A stretch of DNA of 64,000 nt from Streptomyces sp. NBC_01267 (GCF_036241575.1 NZ_CP108455.1:186001-250000), one strand, 5' to 3'; positions 1 to 8,450 are shown, numbered from the stretch's first letter. Program-made: numbers and translations. The notes: generated from the sequence alone by a model not told the origin.

Positions 1-680
1 GGCTGGGCCGCGATTGCGGCTGTATTCCTTACCTCTCCGCGGACTCTCGCGGGTTCCAGGTTTCTTCGCGGGCGTTCCGCGCGTTCCGTCTGTTCCGCGA
101 TCCGGGCGAGTCTCTTGCGGGCGCGGGAGAGGCGGGAGCGCACCGTGCCCACCGGGATGCCGAGCGCGTCGGCGGTCTGCTCGTAGTCCAGTCCGGACCA
201 CACGCACAGGGAGAGCACTTCCTTTTCCTGGCGGCGCAGTTGACCGAGGGCCGCCGAGACGGCGCGCAGACGACTCCGGTCGTCCAGCCGGGACGCTGCC
301 TCCGCCGAGAAGTCCGCGACGTTGGCGGGCGGTGGCTGACGGGCCAGGAAGACCAGCCGCCGCCGCAGCCCCCGCCGGGTGTTCTCACACTTGTGCGTGG
401 CGATGCCGAGGAGCCAGGGCAGGACGGAGCCCTGGCCCTCCTCCAGCTGCTCTCTGCCCTGCCAGGCGGCCAGGAAGGCGTCCGCCATGATGTCCTCGGC
501 GGTCGACCAGTCACCTGTCAACCGCAACGCATGGCGATAGACAGCCTGGGCGCAGCTCTCGTACAACTCGGCGAAGGCCTCGCGGTCCCCTGCGCGCAGT
601 CGTCGGCGCACCTCGTTCCCCGCGCTCTCCGGGGCCTTGGTGGGACTCTCCGGGGCCTCTGATTCTGGTGATTCCTTCAC
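1..680 (-). CDS. ECF-type RNA polymerase sigma factor (3' end outside window)
   Basis: Probable alternative sigma factor that directs RNA polymerase to a regulon not visible here. The frame opens at a GTG at 680 with a GGAGAG ribosome site about 7 bases upstream and runs off the left edge without a stop, so the C-terminus is missing. Sigma region 2 lies at about residues 34-85 (FAELYESCAQAVYRHALRL, then TAEDIMADAFLAAW). Region 4 lies at about residues 135-185 and ends in the recognition helix GIPVGTVRSRLSRARKRL. The N-terminal 20 residues are a Ser/Glu/Pro-rich repeat (ESPESEAPESP). The family is clear from both sigma regions. No anti-sigma factor gene is visible because the downstream side lies outside the window. 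Confidence 0.85.
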   Translation of the reverse strand, partial: MKESPESEAPESPTKAPESAGNEVRRRLRAGDREAFAELYESCAQAVYRHALRLTGDWSTAEDIMADAFLAAWQGREQLEEGQGSVLPWLLGIATHKCENTRRGLRRRLVFLARQPPPANVADFSAEAASRLDDRSRLRAVSAALGQLRRQEKEVLSLCVWSGLDYEQTADALGIPVGTVRSRLSRARKRLARIAEQTERAERPRRNLEPARVRGEVRNTAAIAAQ

Positions 681-764
681 ACCCGGTATCTCTCCGCGAC
701 CTTGCGCCCGTTCCTGTGACTCGCGCCACAACCGATTGCCTCAACTGGCGGGCGGCGGGGGCTG

Positions 765-959
765 ATGGTGTCGTCCGCCCGGAAGACCGCCTCGCACGGC
801 CGGTACGCGCTGATCGGGCAGCCCGAGACCCTGGTCATCGTGGAGCGGATGGAGACCAACCCTTTCGGTCTGCGCGGCCAGTGGGAGAAGGAGCAGGAGA
901 CCATCCTGCTGGACGACCTCGAGTTCGTGTGGGGGCCGCGCATCCACCTCAGCCGGTGA
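765..959 (+). CDS. Small hypothetical protein, possible gene remnant
   Basis: A 64-residue frame starting ATG-GTG at 765 or 768, behind a G-rich stretch that could serve as a ribosome site. The composition is protein-like (ERMETNPFGLRGQWEKEQET, then LEFVWGPRI), with aromatic and acidic residues in place of the Arg/Pro/Ala-rich text of shadow frames. No domain was recognised. It could be the C-terminal scrap of a longer gene, since a stop lies just upstream at 717 and the region shows no other gene. Confidence 0.35.
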   Translation: MVSSARKTASHGRYALIGQPETLVIVERMETNPFGLRGQWEKEQETILLDDLEFVWGPRIHLSR

Positions 960-1267
960 GCAGCCAGGAACGGGAGAGCGCGGCCTGGTATCAGTACTTT
1001 GCCGTGTGACACAGACGTGCAGATGATCAAGGTCTTGCCCACCGTGTACTCCCCTCGTAGTGCTGTCGCGCCAGGGCCATCTGACCGCATGCGAGGGCCG
1101 GAACGCGGTGGGGATGGACGGTTCAACTGGCCGGTTCGTGACCGGTACACGGCGTGTTTTAGATCCCCGGGGGGCGGGTTTCTGAGGGAATCCTCCATTC
1201 CGGGTTCCGCCCCTCTACGCTCACCGAGCGCGATAGGAGATCCACAAGAACGACACAGAAAGCGATC

Positions 1268-2920
1268 ATGAGAAGACACATAAGAAGAGCCGCGAAACTG
1301 CTCACCGCGCCGGCTGTCGTCCTGGGCCTGCTCGTGCCCGCCCTCGCCGCGACCCCCGCAGCCGCCGCGACGGACCCCTACACGTTCACCAACACCGACG
1401 GCACGCTGAACGCGACCGGCAACGACGACGGAAACCAGATCTCCGTCACCCCCGACGGCACCAACTACACCGGCTTCCGCCTGATCACGCTGGGCGACCC
1501 GGGCCAGTTCGAGATCGCCAACACGTCCTCGGGGAAGTGTATTTACGCCTCCTCGTTCGCCACACAGAAGTCGTGCGGCCAGGACGGCGAGCAGTGGCAC
1601 TTCCGTCCGATCGACGGGAAGCCCAACAGCTTCGGCCTCGTGCGCCGCGACGCCAACTCCGGTGCCGAGTACTGCCTGGACAACGCTGGTGGCTTGCATC
1701 TGTGGGGGATCCTCGCCAACCCCAACCCCTGCAACGGCAGCCCGAGCCAGGAATGGACCATCCCGGCGTCGAAGGCGGCTGAGGCCAGGAGTCTGGCGCT
1801 CGACTACTACGCCGACCTGTGCGCCAAGCAGACGTCGACCTGTTCATGGACCGAAACCTCCGAAGGCCAGCCCGAAGCGCTGCCCCGCGAGAAAGCGTCC
1901 TCGGTCTGGTACAACGACACCTCCGACAAGGTCACCCAGGTCTTCACCACCGTCTACCACTCCGGTTGGTCGCAGTCGTTGTCGTCGGGCCTGTCCACGT
2001 CGGTCGGCGTCTCGGTTCCCGTGCAGGCGATGATCTCCGCCCAGCTGACGGCGACGACCACCTACCAGTCGGACTCGACCACCATCAATGGTGTCGTCGT
2101 CACCGTCCCCACCAAGAACTACGGATGGGTCGACTTCGCGGCTGTCGGCAAGAAGGTCACCGGTACGTGGACGTTCGACACCGACCACCAGCCGTGGACC
2201 ACTGACGCCACGGTAACCGTGCCGGTGGTCGACTCCCCGGCGGGCTCCACGATGTACGTCGCGCACACCAGCCCGGACATGCCCACCAGCGGCACCAGCC
2301 CGGCACAGAAGCCGGCCGTGCAGACCTTCGCCGCCACCTCCACCAGCGCGAAGCTCGGCCTTCCGGCCGGAACCCACCTCGCTCCCACCGCGAACGGCGC
2401 GGAAATCGCCGACGCCCAGGGCAAGCCCATCATGCGGATGCAGCCGGGCAGCGTGACCGACACTCAGGGAGTCAAGCACGCCTTCAAGCTGGCGGTCGAC
2501 GGGAACACCCTCACCCAGACCCTCGAAGCCGCCACCGGCACGACGGTCGAGGGAACCGAGAACCCGTCCTCGGTCACGTTCGGCCCGGGTACCTTCCCCG
2601 GAAGCACGCCACTGAAAGCTTCCGCCGCCAAGACGAAGAGCCTGAAGGTGCAGCCCTTGCGGATGTCGCCCATGGACAACGTCGGTGACGCCTGTGCCAG
2701 GTACCAGGGCCACACCTGCTCGGACGCGGAGAAGAAGGCGTACGAGGACAAGCTCAAGAAGGACGGTGACTGGGACAAGTGCGTGGCCCAGTGGGCCGTC
2801 GGTACCGCGATCACCGGAGCCTTCGCAGGCGCCTTCGCCGGTGGAGTCGGAGCGCTCCCGGGCGGCCTCATCGGATGGGCCGGCGGAGCCACCGCTGGCA
2901 TGGTCGTGTGCAGCTTCTGA
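1268..2920 (+). CDS. Secreted protein: ricin-like lectin domain, aerolysin/ETX-like middle, Gly-rich tail
   Basis: A 550-residue exported protein of unknown function. Residues 1-33 are a Sec signal peptide (RRHIRRAAK, a hydrophobic core, then ATPAAA). Residues about 40-170 look like a ricin-type beta-trefoil, with two QxW-like motifs (GEQWHF, SQEWTI) and Cys pairs. Residues about 205-330 are rich in alternating Ser/Thr and hydrophobic residues (SQSLSSGLSTSVGVSVPV, then NYGWVDF), a pattern seen in aerolysin/ETX-MTX2 beta pore-formers. The last 45 residues form a Gly-rich hydrophobic segment (GAFAGAFAGGVGALPGGLIG) resembling bacteriocin helices. An AGGAG at 1235 lies 27 bases before the ATG, which is farther than usual. 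The secreted nature is firm and the lectin fold likely. The pore-former assignment is an inference from pattern only. Confidence 0.8.
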   Translation: MRRHIRRAAKLLTAPAVVLGLLVPALAATPAAAATDPYTFTNTDGTLNATGNDDGNQISVTPDGTNYTGFRLITLGDPGQFEIANTSSGKCIYASSFATQKSCGQDGEQWHFRPIDGKPNSFGLVRRDANSGAEYCLDNAGGLHLWGILANPNPCNGSPSQEWTIPASKAAEARSLALDYYADLCAKQTSTCSWTETSEGQPEALPREKASSVWYNDTSDKVTQVFTTVYHSGWSQSLSSGLSTSVGVSVPVQAMISAQLTATTTYQSDSTTINGVVVTVPTKNYGWVDFAAVGKKVTGTWTFDTDHQPWTTDATVTVPVVDSPAGSTMYVAHTSPDMPTSGTSPAQKPAVQTFAATSTSAKLGLPAGTHLAPTANGAEIADAQGKPIMRMQPGSVTDTQGVKHAFKLAVDGNTLTQTLEAATGTTVEGTENPSSVTFGPGTFPGSTPLKASAAKTKSLKVQPLRMSPMDNVGDACARYQGHTCSDAEKKAYEDKLKKDGDWDKCVAQWAVGTAITGAFAGAFAGGVGALPGGLIGWAGGATAGMVVCSF

Positions 2921-2941
2921 CCCGCACCACCTGAACCGATC

Positions 2942-2976
2942 GCGTCCCCCTGCCTGTTGACCGGACCGGGGGACGC
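2942..2976 (+). terminator. Hairpin downstream of the secreted lectin-like gene
   Basis: A perfect 9-base inverted repeat, GCGTCCCCC and GGGGGACGC, with a 17-base loop, starting 22 bases after the stop codon. There is no T-run, which is common for Streptomyces terminators. Confidence 0.6.
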
Positions 2977-3218
2977 TGGGTTCGGATCAGACCCGGTGCG
3001 GGAGCGGGCCGGGCCTGGGGGCGCCGTGGTCGGGGCCGTAGACACGGCCGTTCAACAGCTACTCAGTTAGCCGATAGTGCTGCGCTGGGTGTCGGGTGCC
3101 CCAGGCAGCCAACACACCACGGACGCGCGGACACACGCGAGGGAGAGCCGACCGGCACCGGCGCCCTGCCGCCTCGTTGTCCTGCTGAACCGTCCTCACG
3201 ACACGAAGGAGAACACCC

Positions 3219-3431
3219 GTGACGACCAGTCGCCTCGCGGCCTGCGCCACCGCCATCGCCGCCCTGTCCATCGCCCTCGGCGGGACCGCCCACGCGGACA
3301 CCGGCACCAGCGGCGAATTCATGACCGGCCACACCCTCAACGAGTCCGGCGACAGCAACGCCGTCACCTGCCAGAACAACACCACGAACGGACTCGTCAG
3401 CATCGGCTGCTCCCCCATTTCGGTCCTGTGA
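3219..3431 (+). CDS. Small secreted protein
   Basis: A 70-residue protein with a clean signal peptide (TTSRLAACATAIAALSIALG, cleavage after AHA) and a 44-residue mature part containing two Cys (TCQNN and IGCSP) that could form a disulfide. The GTG start follows AAGGAG at a good distance. The mature sequence is short and rich in Asn, Ser, Thr and Gly (GHTLNESGDSNAVTC). It resembles small Streptomyces secreted surface proteins in size, but it lacks the chaplin signature, so no family is assigned. Confidence 0.7.
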   Translation: MTTSRLAACATAIAALSIALGGTAHADTGTSGEFMTGHTLNESGDSNAVTCQNNTTNGLVSIGCSPISVL

Positions 3432-3483
3432 GGATTCCTCCGCCGCGGCGGACGGCAACCCGGTCCGGGCGAGAATCAACCGG

Positions 3484-4164
3484 GTGACCACCCGCCCCCC
3501 TGGGTCGCCCTCAGCCACCGGTGAGCAATGGAATGGCTGGGACGATGCCTCGGTGAACTACTTCTCGCATTTCAGCATCGGTCCTGGTCACGAGCGGCAG
3601 GATCTCCCGGAACCCAGGCAAGTCGAGCCCGGCCAGTGGCCGAAGTTGGAGGCTGCGCTCGCCGTGGTCAACCGCGACCTGATGGCAACCCTGCCAGGCC
3701 AGGACGCGCTGATACTGATGCTTGCCCCGTCTTGCGAGCCGCTGCCCCGGAGACCCATCGATAGAGATCAGATCTACGTGGCGATGCCGGACGGCCGTTG
3801 GCACGGCAACTCGGTCAATTCGTGCGACCTGGAGGAGGGCGACCCGCCAGAGCCGGACGATGCGACGACGGTCCTGTCCGTGGTCGCGGATGCGGCGCAG
3901 GAGACCATCATGGAGCTGCTCTGGCAGGTCTGGCCGATCTGCTCGGCACACAAGATCGGAATGCACCCTCGGCCTGCAGGAACCACCGACGGCTGGTGCC
4001 AGAGCGAAGCGGACTCGGCAGGCCCACCGGTGTGGTGGTGCCAGGGCGGCCGGGATGGCACGTGCCACGACGTCTCCCTGGTGGGCGAGTTGGCCGCCGC
4101 CCTGCCGGGCAAGCAGCATCGGGCCCTGCGGCGCAGCGAGCGCAAACAGGATGGTTGCCGATAA
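3484..4164 (+). CDS. Hypothetical protein
   Basis: A 226-residue frame starting GTG at 3484. It has protein-like composition throughout (WNGWDDASVNYFSHFSIGPG near the start, ETIMELLWQVWPICSAHK in the middle, WWCQGGRDGTCHDVSLVGEL near the end). The pattern HPRPAGTTDGWCQ followed by WWCQ-GRDGTCHDV suggests a Cys-containing metal-binding or zinc-ribbon-like C-terminal part, but no family was recognised. It ends 70 bases before the CTAG site that holds the stacked insertion sequences and appears undamaged. Confidence 0.6.
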   Translation: MTTRPPGSPSATGEQWNGWDDASVNYFSHFSIGPGHERQDLPEPRQVEPGQWPKLEAALAVVNRDLMATLPGQDALILMLAPSCEPLPRRPIDRDQIYVAMPDGRWHGNSVNSCDLEEGDPPEPDDATTVLSVVADAAQETIMELLWQVWPICSAHKIGMHPRPAGTTDGWCQSEADSAGPPVWWCQGGRDGTCHDVSLVGELAAALPGKQHRALRRSERKQDGCR

Positions 4165-4250
4165 CCGCAGGCCATACAACTGCGCATTCCCGCTGGAACC
4201 CACCATCCACTGCCACCCGCGAAGTACGGAGCTAGGCACTGTTTCTCGGA

Positions 4251-4964
4251 TCATGTTCGGAGCCAGATGACGAGGGCTGCGAGTGTGACGGTGCCGAGGT
4301 AGATGTAGGCGCGTTTCTCGTAGCGGGTGGCGACGGCGCGGAAGCCTTTCAGACGGTTGATTGCGCGTTCGACGGTGTTGCGTTTCTTGTATCGCTCGCT
4401 GTCGAAACCGGTGGGACGGCCGCCTCGGGAACCGCGATTCTTGCGGTGTCTCTGCTGGTCGAGGCGTTCGGGGATGGTGTGCCGGATTCCGCGTCGTCGC
4501 AGGTAACGCCGGGTTTTCCGAGAGGTGTAGGCCTTGTCCGCGAGGACATGGTCGGGCCGGGTCCGGGGCCGGCCGACTCCGGTTCGGGGCACGGAGACCT
4601 GCTCCAGTACTCGCTCGAACTGGGGGCCGTCACCGTAGTGTCCGGGTGTCAGGACGAGGGCGAGTGGCCGGCATCGCCCATCGGCGGCAAGGTGGATTTT
4701 GGTGGTGAATCCGCCGCGGGAACGTCCCAGACACTCGCCGATCTGACCACTTCCTCCAGCCGGACTGCCAGTTTCCTCAACACCGGATCGACCTGGTTCG
4801 TCCCCCCAGCGATCCCCCTTTGAGGGACCGCGACCGCCGGCGCCTTCCTCGCGCCAGCGGCGTGCTGGTGGGCCCGCACAACTGTCGAGTCCACCGACAC
4901 ATCCCAGTCGATCCCGCCCACCGCGTCCTCGGCCGACTGGATGCGGGACAGCAGCATCGCCCAT
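4251..4964 (-). CDS. IS427-type transposase, downstream frame
   Basis: C-terminal half of the split transposase, carrying LGRSRGGFTTKIHLAADG, the second catalytic Asp region (VLADKAYTSRKTRRYLRRRG) and the final region NTVERAINRLKGFRAVATRYEKR with the catalytic Glu. It probably lacks an independent start and is reached by frameshifting from the upstream frame. The coordinates give the maximal open frame. The stop codon lies within the terminal inverted repeat. Copy B has Phe for Leu in VLADKAY. Confidence 0.85.
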   Translation of the reverse strand: MGDAAVPHPVGRGRGGRDRLGCVGGLDSCAGPPARRWREEGAGGRGPSKGDRWGDEPGRSGVEETGSPAGGSGQIGECLGRSRGGFTTKIHLAADGRCRPLALVLTPGHYGDGPQFERVLEQVSVPRTGVGRPRTRPDHVLADKAYTSRKTRRYLRRRGIRHTIPERLDQQRHRKNRGSRGGRPTGFDSERYKKRNTVERAINRLKGFRAVATRYEKRAYIYLGTVTLAALVIWLRT

Positions 4965-5182
4965 GTCCCATCCGCTGACCAGCGGCGATGTCGTTTATAG
5001 ACCGTCTCCCACGGCCCGAACCGCTCCGGCAGATCCCGCCACTGCACACCGGTCCGCACCCGGTAGAGAACCCCGTTGATCACCCGACGGTGGTCGCTCC
5101 ACCGACCACCACGCGCACCACCAGGAGGTAAGAACGACCCCAGCCGATCCCACTCCGCATTCGTCAGATCCCCACGGCCCAT
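4649..5182 (-). CDS. IS427-type transposase, upstream frame
   Basis: N-terminal half of the split transposase, starting at ATG 5182 (MGRGDLTNAEWDRLGSF). It contains the conserved N-terminal domain (RVINGVLYRVRTGVQWRDLP, then GPWETVYKRHRRW) and the first catalytic Asp region (WDVSVDSTVVRAHQH). It overlaps the downstream frame by about 300 bases. In this IS group the full transposase is made by a programmed frameshift, and the same arrangement is expected here. Copy B has Glu where this copy has Gly in RLGSF. Confidence 0.85.
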   Translation of the reverse strand: MGRGDLTNAEWDRLGSFLPPGGARGGRWSDHRRVINGVLYRVRTGVQWRDLPERFGPWETVYKRHRRWSADGTWAMLLSRIQSAEDAVGGIDWDVSVDSTVVRAHQHAAGARKAPAVAVPQRGIAGGTNQVDPVLRKLAVRLEEVVRSASVWDVPAADSPPKSTLPPMGDAGHSPSS

Positions 5183-5241
5183 ACAGCCACCCTCGCCCCA
5201 ACACCCCACCCACGTCAGGAGATCCGAGAAACAGTGCCTAG

Positions 5242-6798
5242 TACTCCAGCCGGACTTCTTCATTAGCGCTGGTCAGCGGTTCGAGTGTGGGGAGTGTAGC
5301 GGGCTGGAACAGGGGTGGGGCGGTCTTGGCCGGGCCGGCCCACGAACGTGTGGCCGCGCCGTGTGTAGTGGCAACGGCGGGCGCGTGCTTGGTGGCGGCG
5401 ACGCCAGTGGGACCACGTCATCGCGTGGTTGCGGTCCGGAGCACGGTGGCGGGGTCCAGTTGCCAGCAGACGTCGAATCTCGGCGGGTGTGAGGTCCACG
5501 AGGTCGGGTGTGTCCCGTTCGATGCCCCCTTTTCTCGTTCCTGGGCGGCCAGGACCGCGAGGAAGGCATGCGCGAGCATGGCGAGGGTGATGTGCCGGTA
5601 CCAACCCACCCAGCGGCGGACTTCGTACTGGTCCAGGCCGCATTCGTTCTTCGCGCTCTGGAAGCATTCCTCGACCTTCCAGCGGCAGCCGGCGACGTGC
5701 ACCAGGTCGGCGACGGTGGCGTCCAGGGGTGCACTGGCGAGGTAGTAGGCGAGTTCGTCGGGCTTGGCGATACTGCGGCGGGCCAGCATCCAGCGCTGCC
5801 GGGTCGGTTCGTCGCCGTCGAATTCCCACACTGCGGGGAGGCGAGCTGCGGCCCAGTCGTAGAAGCGCTCGCCCTTCGCGCCGCTTCCTGCGGACAGCCG
5901 CTGCCAGGCTTCGGGCGGCGCCTGGCCGATGAGGTGGTCGATGCGCGGACCGTGGACCTGCTGGGACTTGGGCACGGCCACGACGTAGGAAAGCTGATGG
6001 TCTTCGAGGAAGCGACGGAAGTGGGAGTCCTGGCCGTAGGCGGAGTCCGCGGTGACCCAACCAACGGGCAGGGGCGAGGCGAGGGCCCGCAGGATGGTGG
6101 CCCTCGCCAGCTCTCCCTTGGTGGCGAAGGCGCGGTCGTCGGGGACACGGGCGGCCCGACAGCGTTCGCGGTCCTCGGTCCAGGACTTGGGCAGGTAGAG
6201 CTCACGGTCGACCAGGGTGTGGCCGCGGGTGGTGGCGTAGGCGGCGAAGACGCCGATCTGGCAGTTCTCGGTGCGGCCTGCGGTACCGGAGTACTGGCGC
6301 TGGACGCCGGCTGAGGTGGTGCCCTTCTTCACGAAGCCGGTGTCGTCGATGATCAGCACCCCGTTGTCCGCGCCGAGGTGTTCGGCGACGTAGGCGTGCA
6401 GGTCGTTGCGGACCTCGTCGGCCTCCCAGCGGCTCCGGGAGAGCAGGTGCTGCAGCCCGTCGGGGGTGGCGTGCCCGGCGTATTCGGCGAGCTGCCAGCC
6501 ATTCTTGCGGCCCACCGGGCCAAGAAGCCCACGGACGTAGTCCCGCATCCGACGCCTGGACTCCACGCGGGTAAAACGGCCCCCGATCCGCAAGAGGAGC
6601 TCGCCAAGTTCCTCTTCCCACAGGTTTGTTGGTACATCGTCCATGCGGTCGGAATGCCCGAAACACTGCCACTACAAGCAGCGCGGCCACACGTTCGTGG
6701 GACGGCCCGGCCAAGACCGCCCCACCCCTGTTCCAGCCCGCTACACTCCCCACACTCGAACCGCTGACCAGCGCTAATGAAGAAGTCCGGCTGGAGTA
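5242..6798 (-). mobile_element. IS701-family insertion sequence with unusually long terminal repeats
   Basis: A 1557-bp element between CTAG copies at 5238-5241 and 6799-6802, matching the 4-base CTAG-type duplication of this family. The two ends are inverted repeats of roughly 125-130 bases with few mismatches (TACTCCAGCCGGACTTCTTC at each outer end). Its left CTAG is shared with the neighbouring IS427-type element, so one element landed beside the other at the same target. The right repeat, read on the plus strand, encodes a second copy of the transposase tail. Confidence 0.88.
5263..6644 (-). pseudogene. IS701-family DDE transposase with a frameshift near its C-terminus
   Basis: The frame starts at ATG 6644 (MDDVPTNLWEEELGELLLRI) and reads as a typical IS701-family transposase: GRFTRVESRRRMRDYVRGLL, LIIDDTGFVKKG with the catalytic Asp pair, WVTADSAYGQDSHFRRFLE, then HVAGCRWKVEECFQSAKNE with the catalytic Glu. 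It shifts at a run of five Gs at 5525-5529 and then reads a foreign tail to 5418. In the -1 frame the usual tail continues (LTPAEIRRLLATG, MTWSHWRRRHQARARRCHY) to a TAA at 5263. Either one G is missing, or AAAAGGGGG is a -1 slippage site. Only about 10 bases separate the start codon from the inverted paralogous tail, so any promoter must lie in the terminal repeat. Confidence 0.8.
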
Positions 6799-6802
6799 CT
6801 AG

Positions 6803-6930
6803 GAGGCCTGGCACGGGGATGCCGTAGTGGGCCGACAGGCGGTCCACATCGCTGAGCAACCACGGGGTGGTCCCCGCCCGCCGGCGGCTGATCTGTGCCT
6901 GGCTGTCCTGTCTCGACGAAGATAGTCGTC
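6803..6930 (-). pseudogene. Remnant of a helix-turn-helix gene next to the IS insertion site
   Basis: In one minus-strand frame the sequence reads QDSQAQISRRRAGTTPWLLS followed by DVDRLSAHYGIPVPGLL, which resembles the helix-turn-helix and following helix of small Streptomyces XRE-type regulators. The frame runs straight into the CTAG occupied by the two insertion sequences. No convincing start was found upstream. If the elements are removed, the frame continues to the left of 4232, but that continuation was not recognised as coding. Confidence 0.3.
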
Positions 6931-7084
6931 CGCAAAGTGCTGACCTGCGTGGACTGGATTGAGTGAGACGCGTGGACTCGGTTCGTCGACGGCGGTAGCC
7001 GCGGGCCGGATCAAGCCCATGCGTCTTGTGCTGTACGACCCATTTCGGCTTACGGGTGCCTCTCTTCAGGGAAGAAACGAGGGT

Positions 7085-7684
7085 ATGACCGCCATACTCG
7101 TATCGGTCGTGGGCGTGCTGGGAACCGTCATGGGGGCCGCCCTCACCGCCTTCGTCGCAGCTCGCACGGAACAGCGCAGAGAAAGATCACAGGCGCGCGT
7201 GCAGCTGAATGACCTGCGGGTTGAGCATCAGCGATGGCGCCGTGAACGCCGACAGGCTGCCTACCTCTCATTTCTTGAAGCGCTGGGCGCCGCTGACCGG
7301 GACAACCAAGGCTTCTTCCGAGAGCTGCGCGCCGGACATGGTCCAGTCCCGCTCGATGAGACGCGGGTCGCCGCGATCAGGATGAAGTTCAAGGAGGCTG
7401 AAGGGGCGGGGCTCGTGGTGATCCTGGAAGGCCCTGAGGCTGTTGCCGAGGGGGCTCAGAACCTTGTTGATCAGTTGTCTTCTCTCGTCCAGCACGTTCG
7501 TGATTACGCAGAAGCAGTAGTGGCAGGCAGCCCTGGTAGCGGAGGCGACAACGTGCACGAGGCCGGCATGGGATTCATAGCGGAGCGCAGGGCGTTTCTC
7601 GGCTTGGCCAGGGACGCGCTTGACGACGTAGCCAAACGTGTCCAGGTCCTCCCCGAAACTCAGTCGCGCGACCAGGTTCGTTGA
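7085..7684 (+). CDS. Membrane-anchored coiled-coil protein, unknown function
   Basis: A 199-residue protein with one N-terminal membrane segment (MTAILVSVVGVLGTVMGAAL, residues 1-25). A strongly basic and acidic helical region follows (ARTEQRRERSQARVQLNDL, then RVEHQRWRRERRQAAYLSFL), likely a coiled coil. The rest is helical (FIAERRAFLGLARDAL near the C-terminus). ATG 7085 was chosen over the upstream ATG at 6959 because it follows a purine-rich GAAACGAGGG and starts the membrane helix. This architecture is common in Streptomyces accessory regions and its function is unknown. It lies between mobile elements and has no obvious partner. Confidence 0.65.
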   Translation: MTAILVSVVGVLGTVMGAALTAFVAARTEQRRERSQARVQLNDLRVEHQRWRRERRQAAYLSFLEALGAADRDNQGFFRELRAGHGPVPLDETRVAAIRMKFKEAEGAGLVVILEGPEAVAEGAQNLVDQLSSLVQHVRDYAEAVVAGSPGSGGDNVHEAGMGFIAERRAFLGLARDALDDVAKRVQVLPETQSRDQVR

Positions 7685-8253
7685 GAGACAGAAGCCCAAA
7701 CGACTTGGTTCGTCGAGAAAGCGACTTGCTTGAGCGAGACAGGACACTGGCCGATCCCGAGACCGGCCGCCAGATCGGCTGTCCTCCGACAGGTGATCTT
7801 GATCGTTTGCCAAGTGATCTTGACCTGTCTGGCCAACCATGGCGGGTGGCGGTCCCGGCCGGTCCGCCCCTTCACCCGATGCCCCACAGCGCGGCCCTTC
7901 ACACACCGCACCAGGCCCGTCCGTGCGGACCACCACGCGATCATCACCCGCGCGACAGCCGACAACCGGCACTCACTCGCCCCCCTCACCCGACGAGCGA
8001 CCGCCCCGGCAATCCCGTCCACCCGGCGCTCACGAAGCAGCGGGAACCCGGTACCGCGCGGACGACGACAACGGCCATGACGGTCGGCGGCCCGCCGTCA
8101 GCAGACCCGGCTTCCCGGACGGGTCGTGTACCGGGAGGTGCGCTGCTGTCCGGGGCGCGCGGCGCCCGCGCCCGTTCACCTCATTGGGTGAACACGGCAG
8201 AAGTACAGTGGCGCAAACGATCACGGGCCTAGATTCCCCACCACACCGAGGGA
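7685..8253. other. Stretch without a recognised gene; contains a 21-bp-spaced direct repeat
   Basis: No frame here has protein-like composition. Two identical GTGATCTTGA motifs occur at 7793-7802 and 7814-7823, exactly 21 bases apart, next to a small inverted repeat CTGTC-N4-GACAG at 7780-7793. Otherwise nothing was recognised. Confidence 0.4.
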
Positions 8254-8450
8254 TGGCGACCATGAGCGCGTACAAGATGAGGGTTCTCGAACTGTTCAAC
8301 CTTCTCGACACCAGCAATAGCGGCTTCCTCGACGCGGCCGACGGCCAGAGCGAGAAGCAGACACAGGCGACCCGCAACGTCCCGCAGTTCGTCAGGGGTC
8401 TCATCTACGAGGCCGACGCGAACAAGGGCGGCAAGGGCGATGTCGGCGAG
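8254..8450 (+). pseudogene. Truncated EF-hand-like calcium-binding protein gene
   Basis: Starts at ATG 8254 behind GAGGG (MATMSAYKMRVLELFNLLDT). The segment LLDTSNSGFLDAADGQ fits one EF-hand: a 12-residue loop with Asp at positions 1 and 12, Ser at 3 and 5, and Gly at 6. Bacterial EF-hand proteins of this type carry two to four loops. Here the frame loses identity after EADANKGGKGDVGE at about 8450, where sequence of an IS5-type transposase begins, so the gene is cut after its first loop or after the start of a second (DANKGGKGDV). Confidence 0.5.

Larger units (their letters stand above)
4236..5237 (-). mobile_element. IS5-family (IS427-like) insertion sequence, copy A
   Basis: A 1002-bp element with perfect 17-base terminal inverted repeats (GCACTGTTTCTCGGATC at 4236-4252, its complement at 5221-5237), flanked by CTAG on both sides (4232-4235 and 5238-5241), the expected target duplication. 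It carries two overlapping frames for a split DDE transposase. A copy with visible differences at only two positions (4546, 5134-5135 region) lies at 49843-50844 in the same orientation. Confidence 0.92.

Noticed and set aside
5238..6802. Long inverted repeats as a phage or integron attachment structure
   Set aside because: They are the terminal repeats of an IS701-family element with CTAG duplications.
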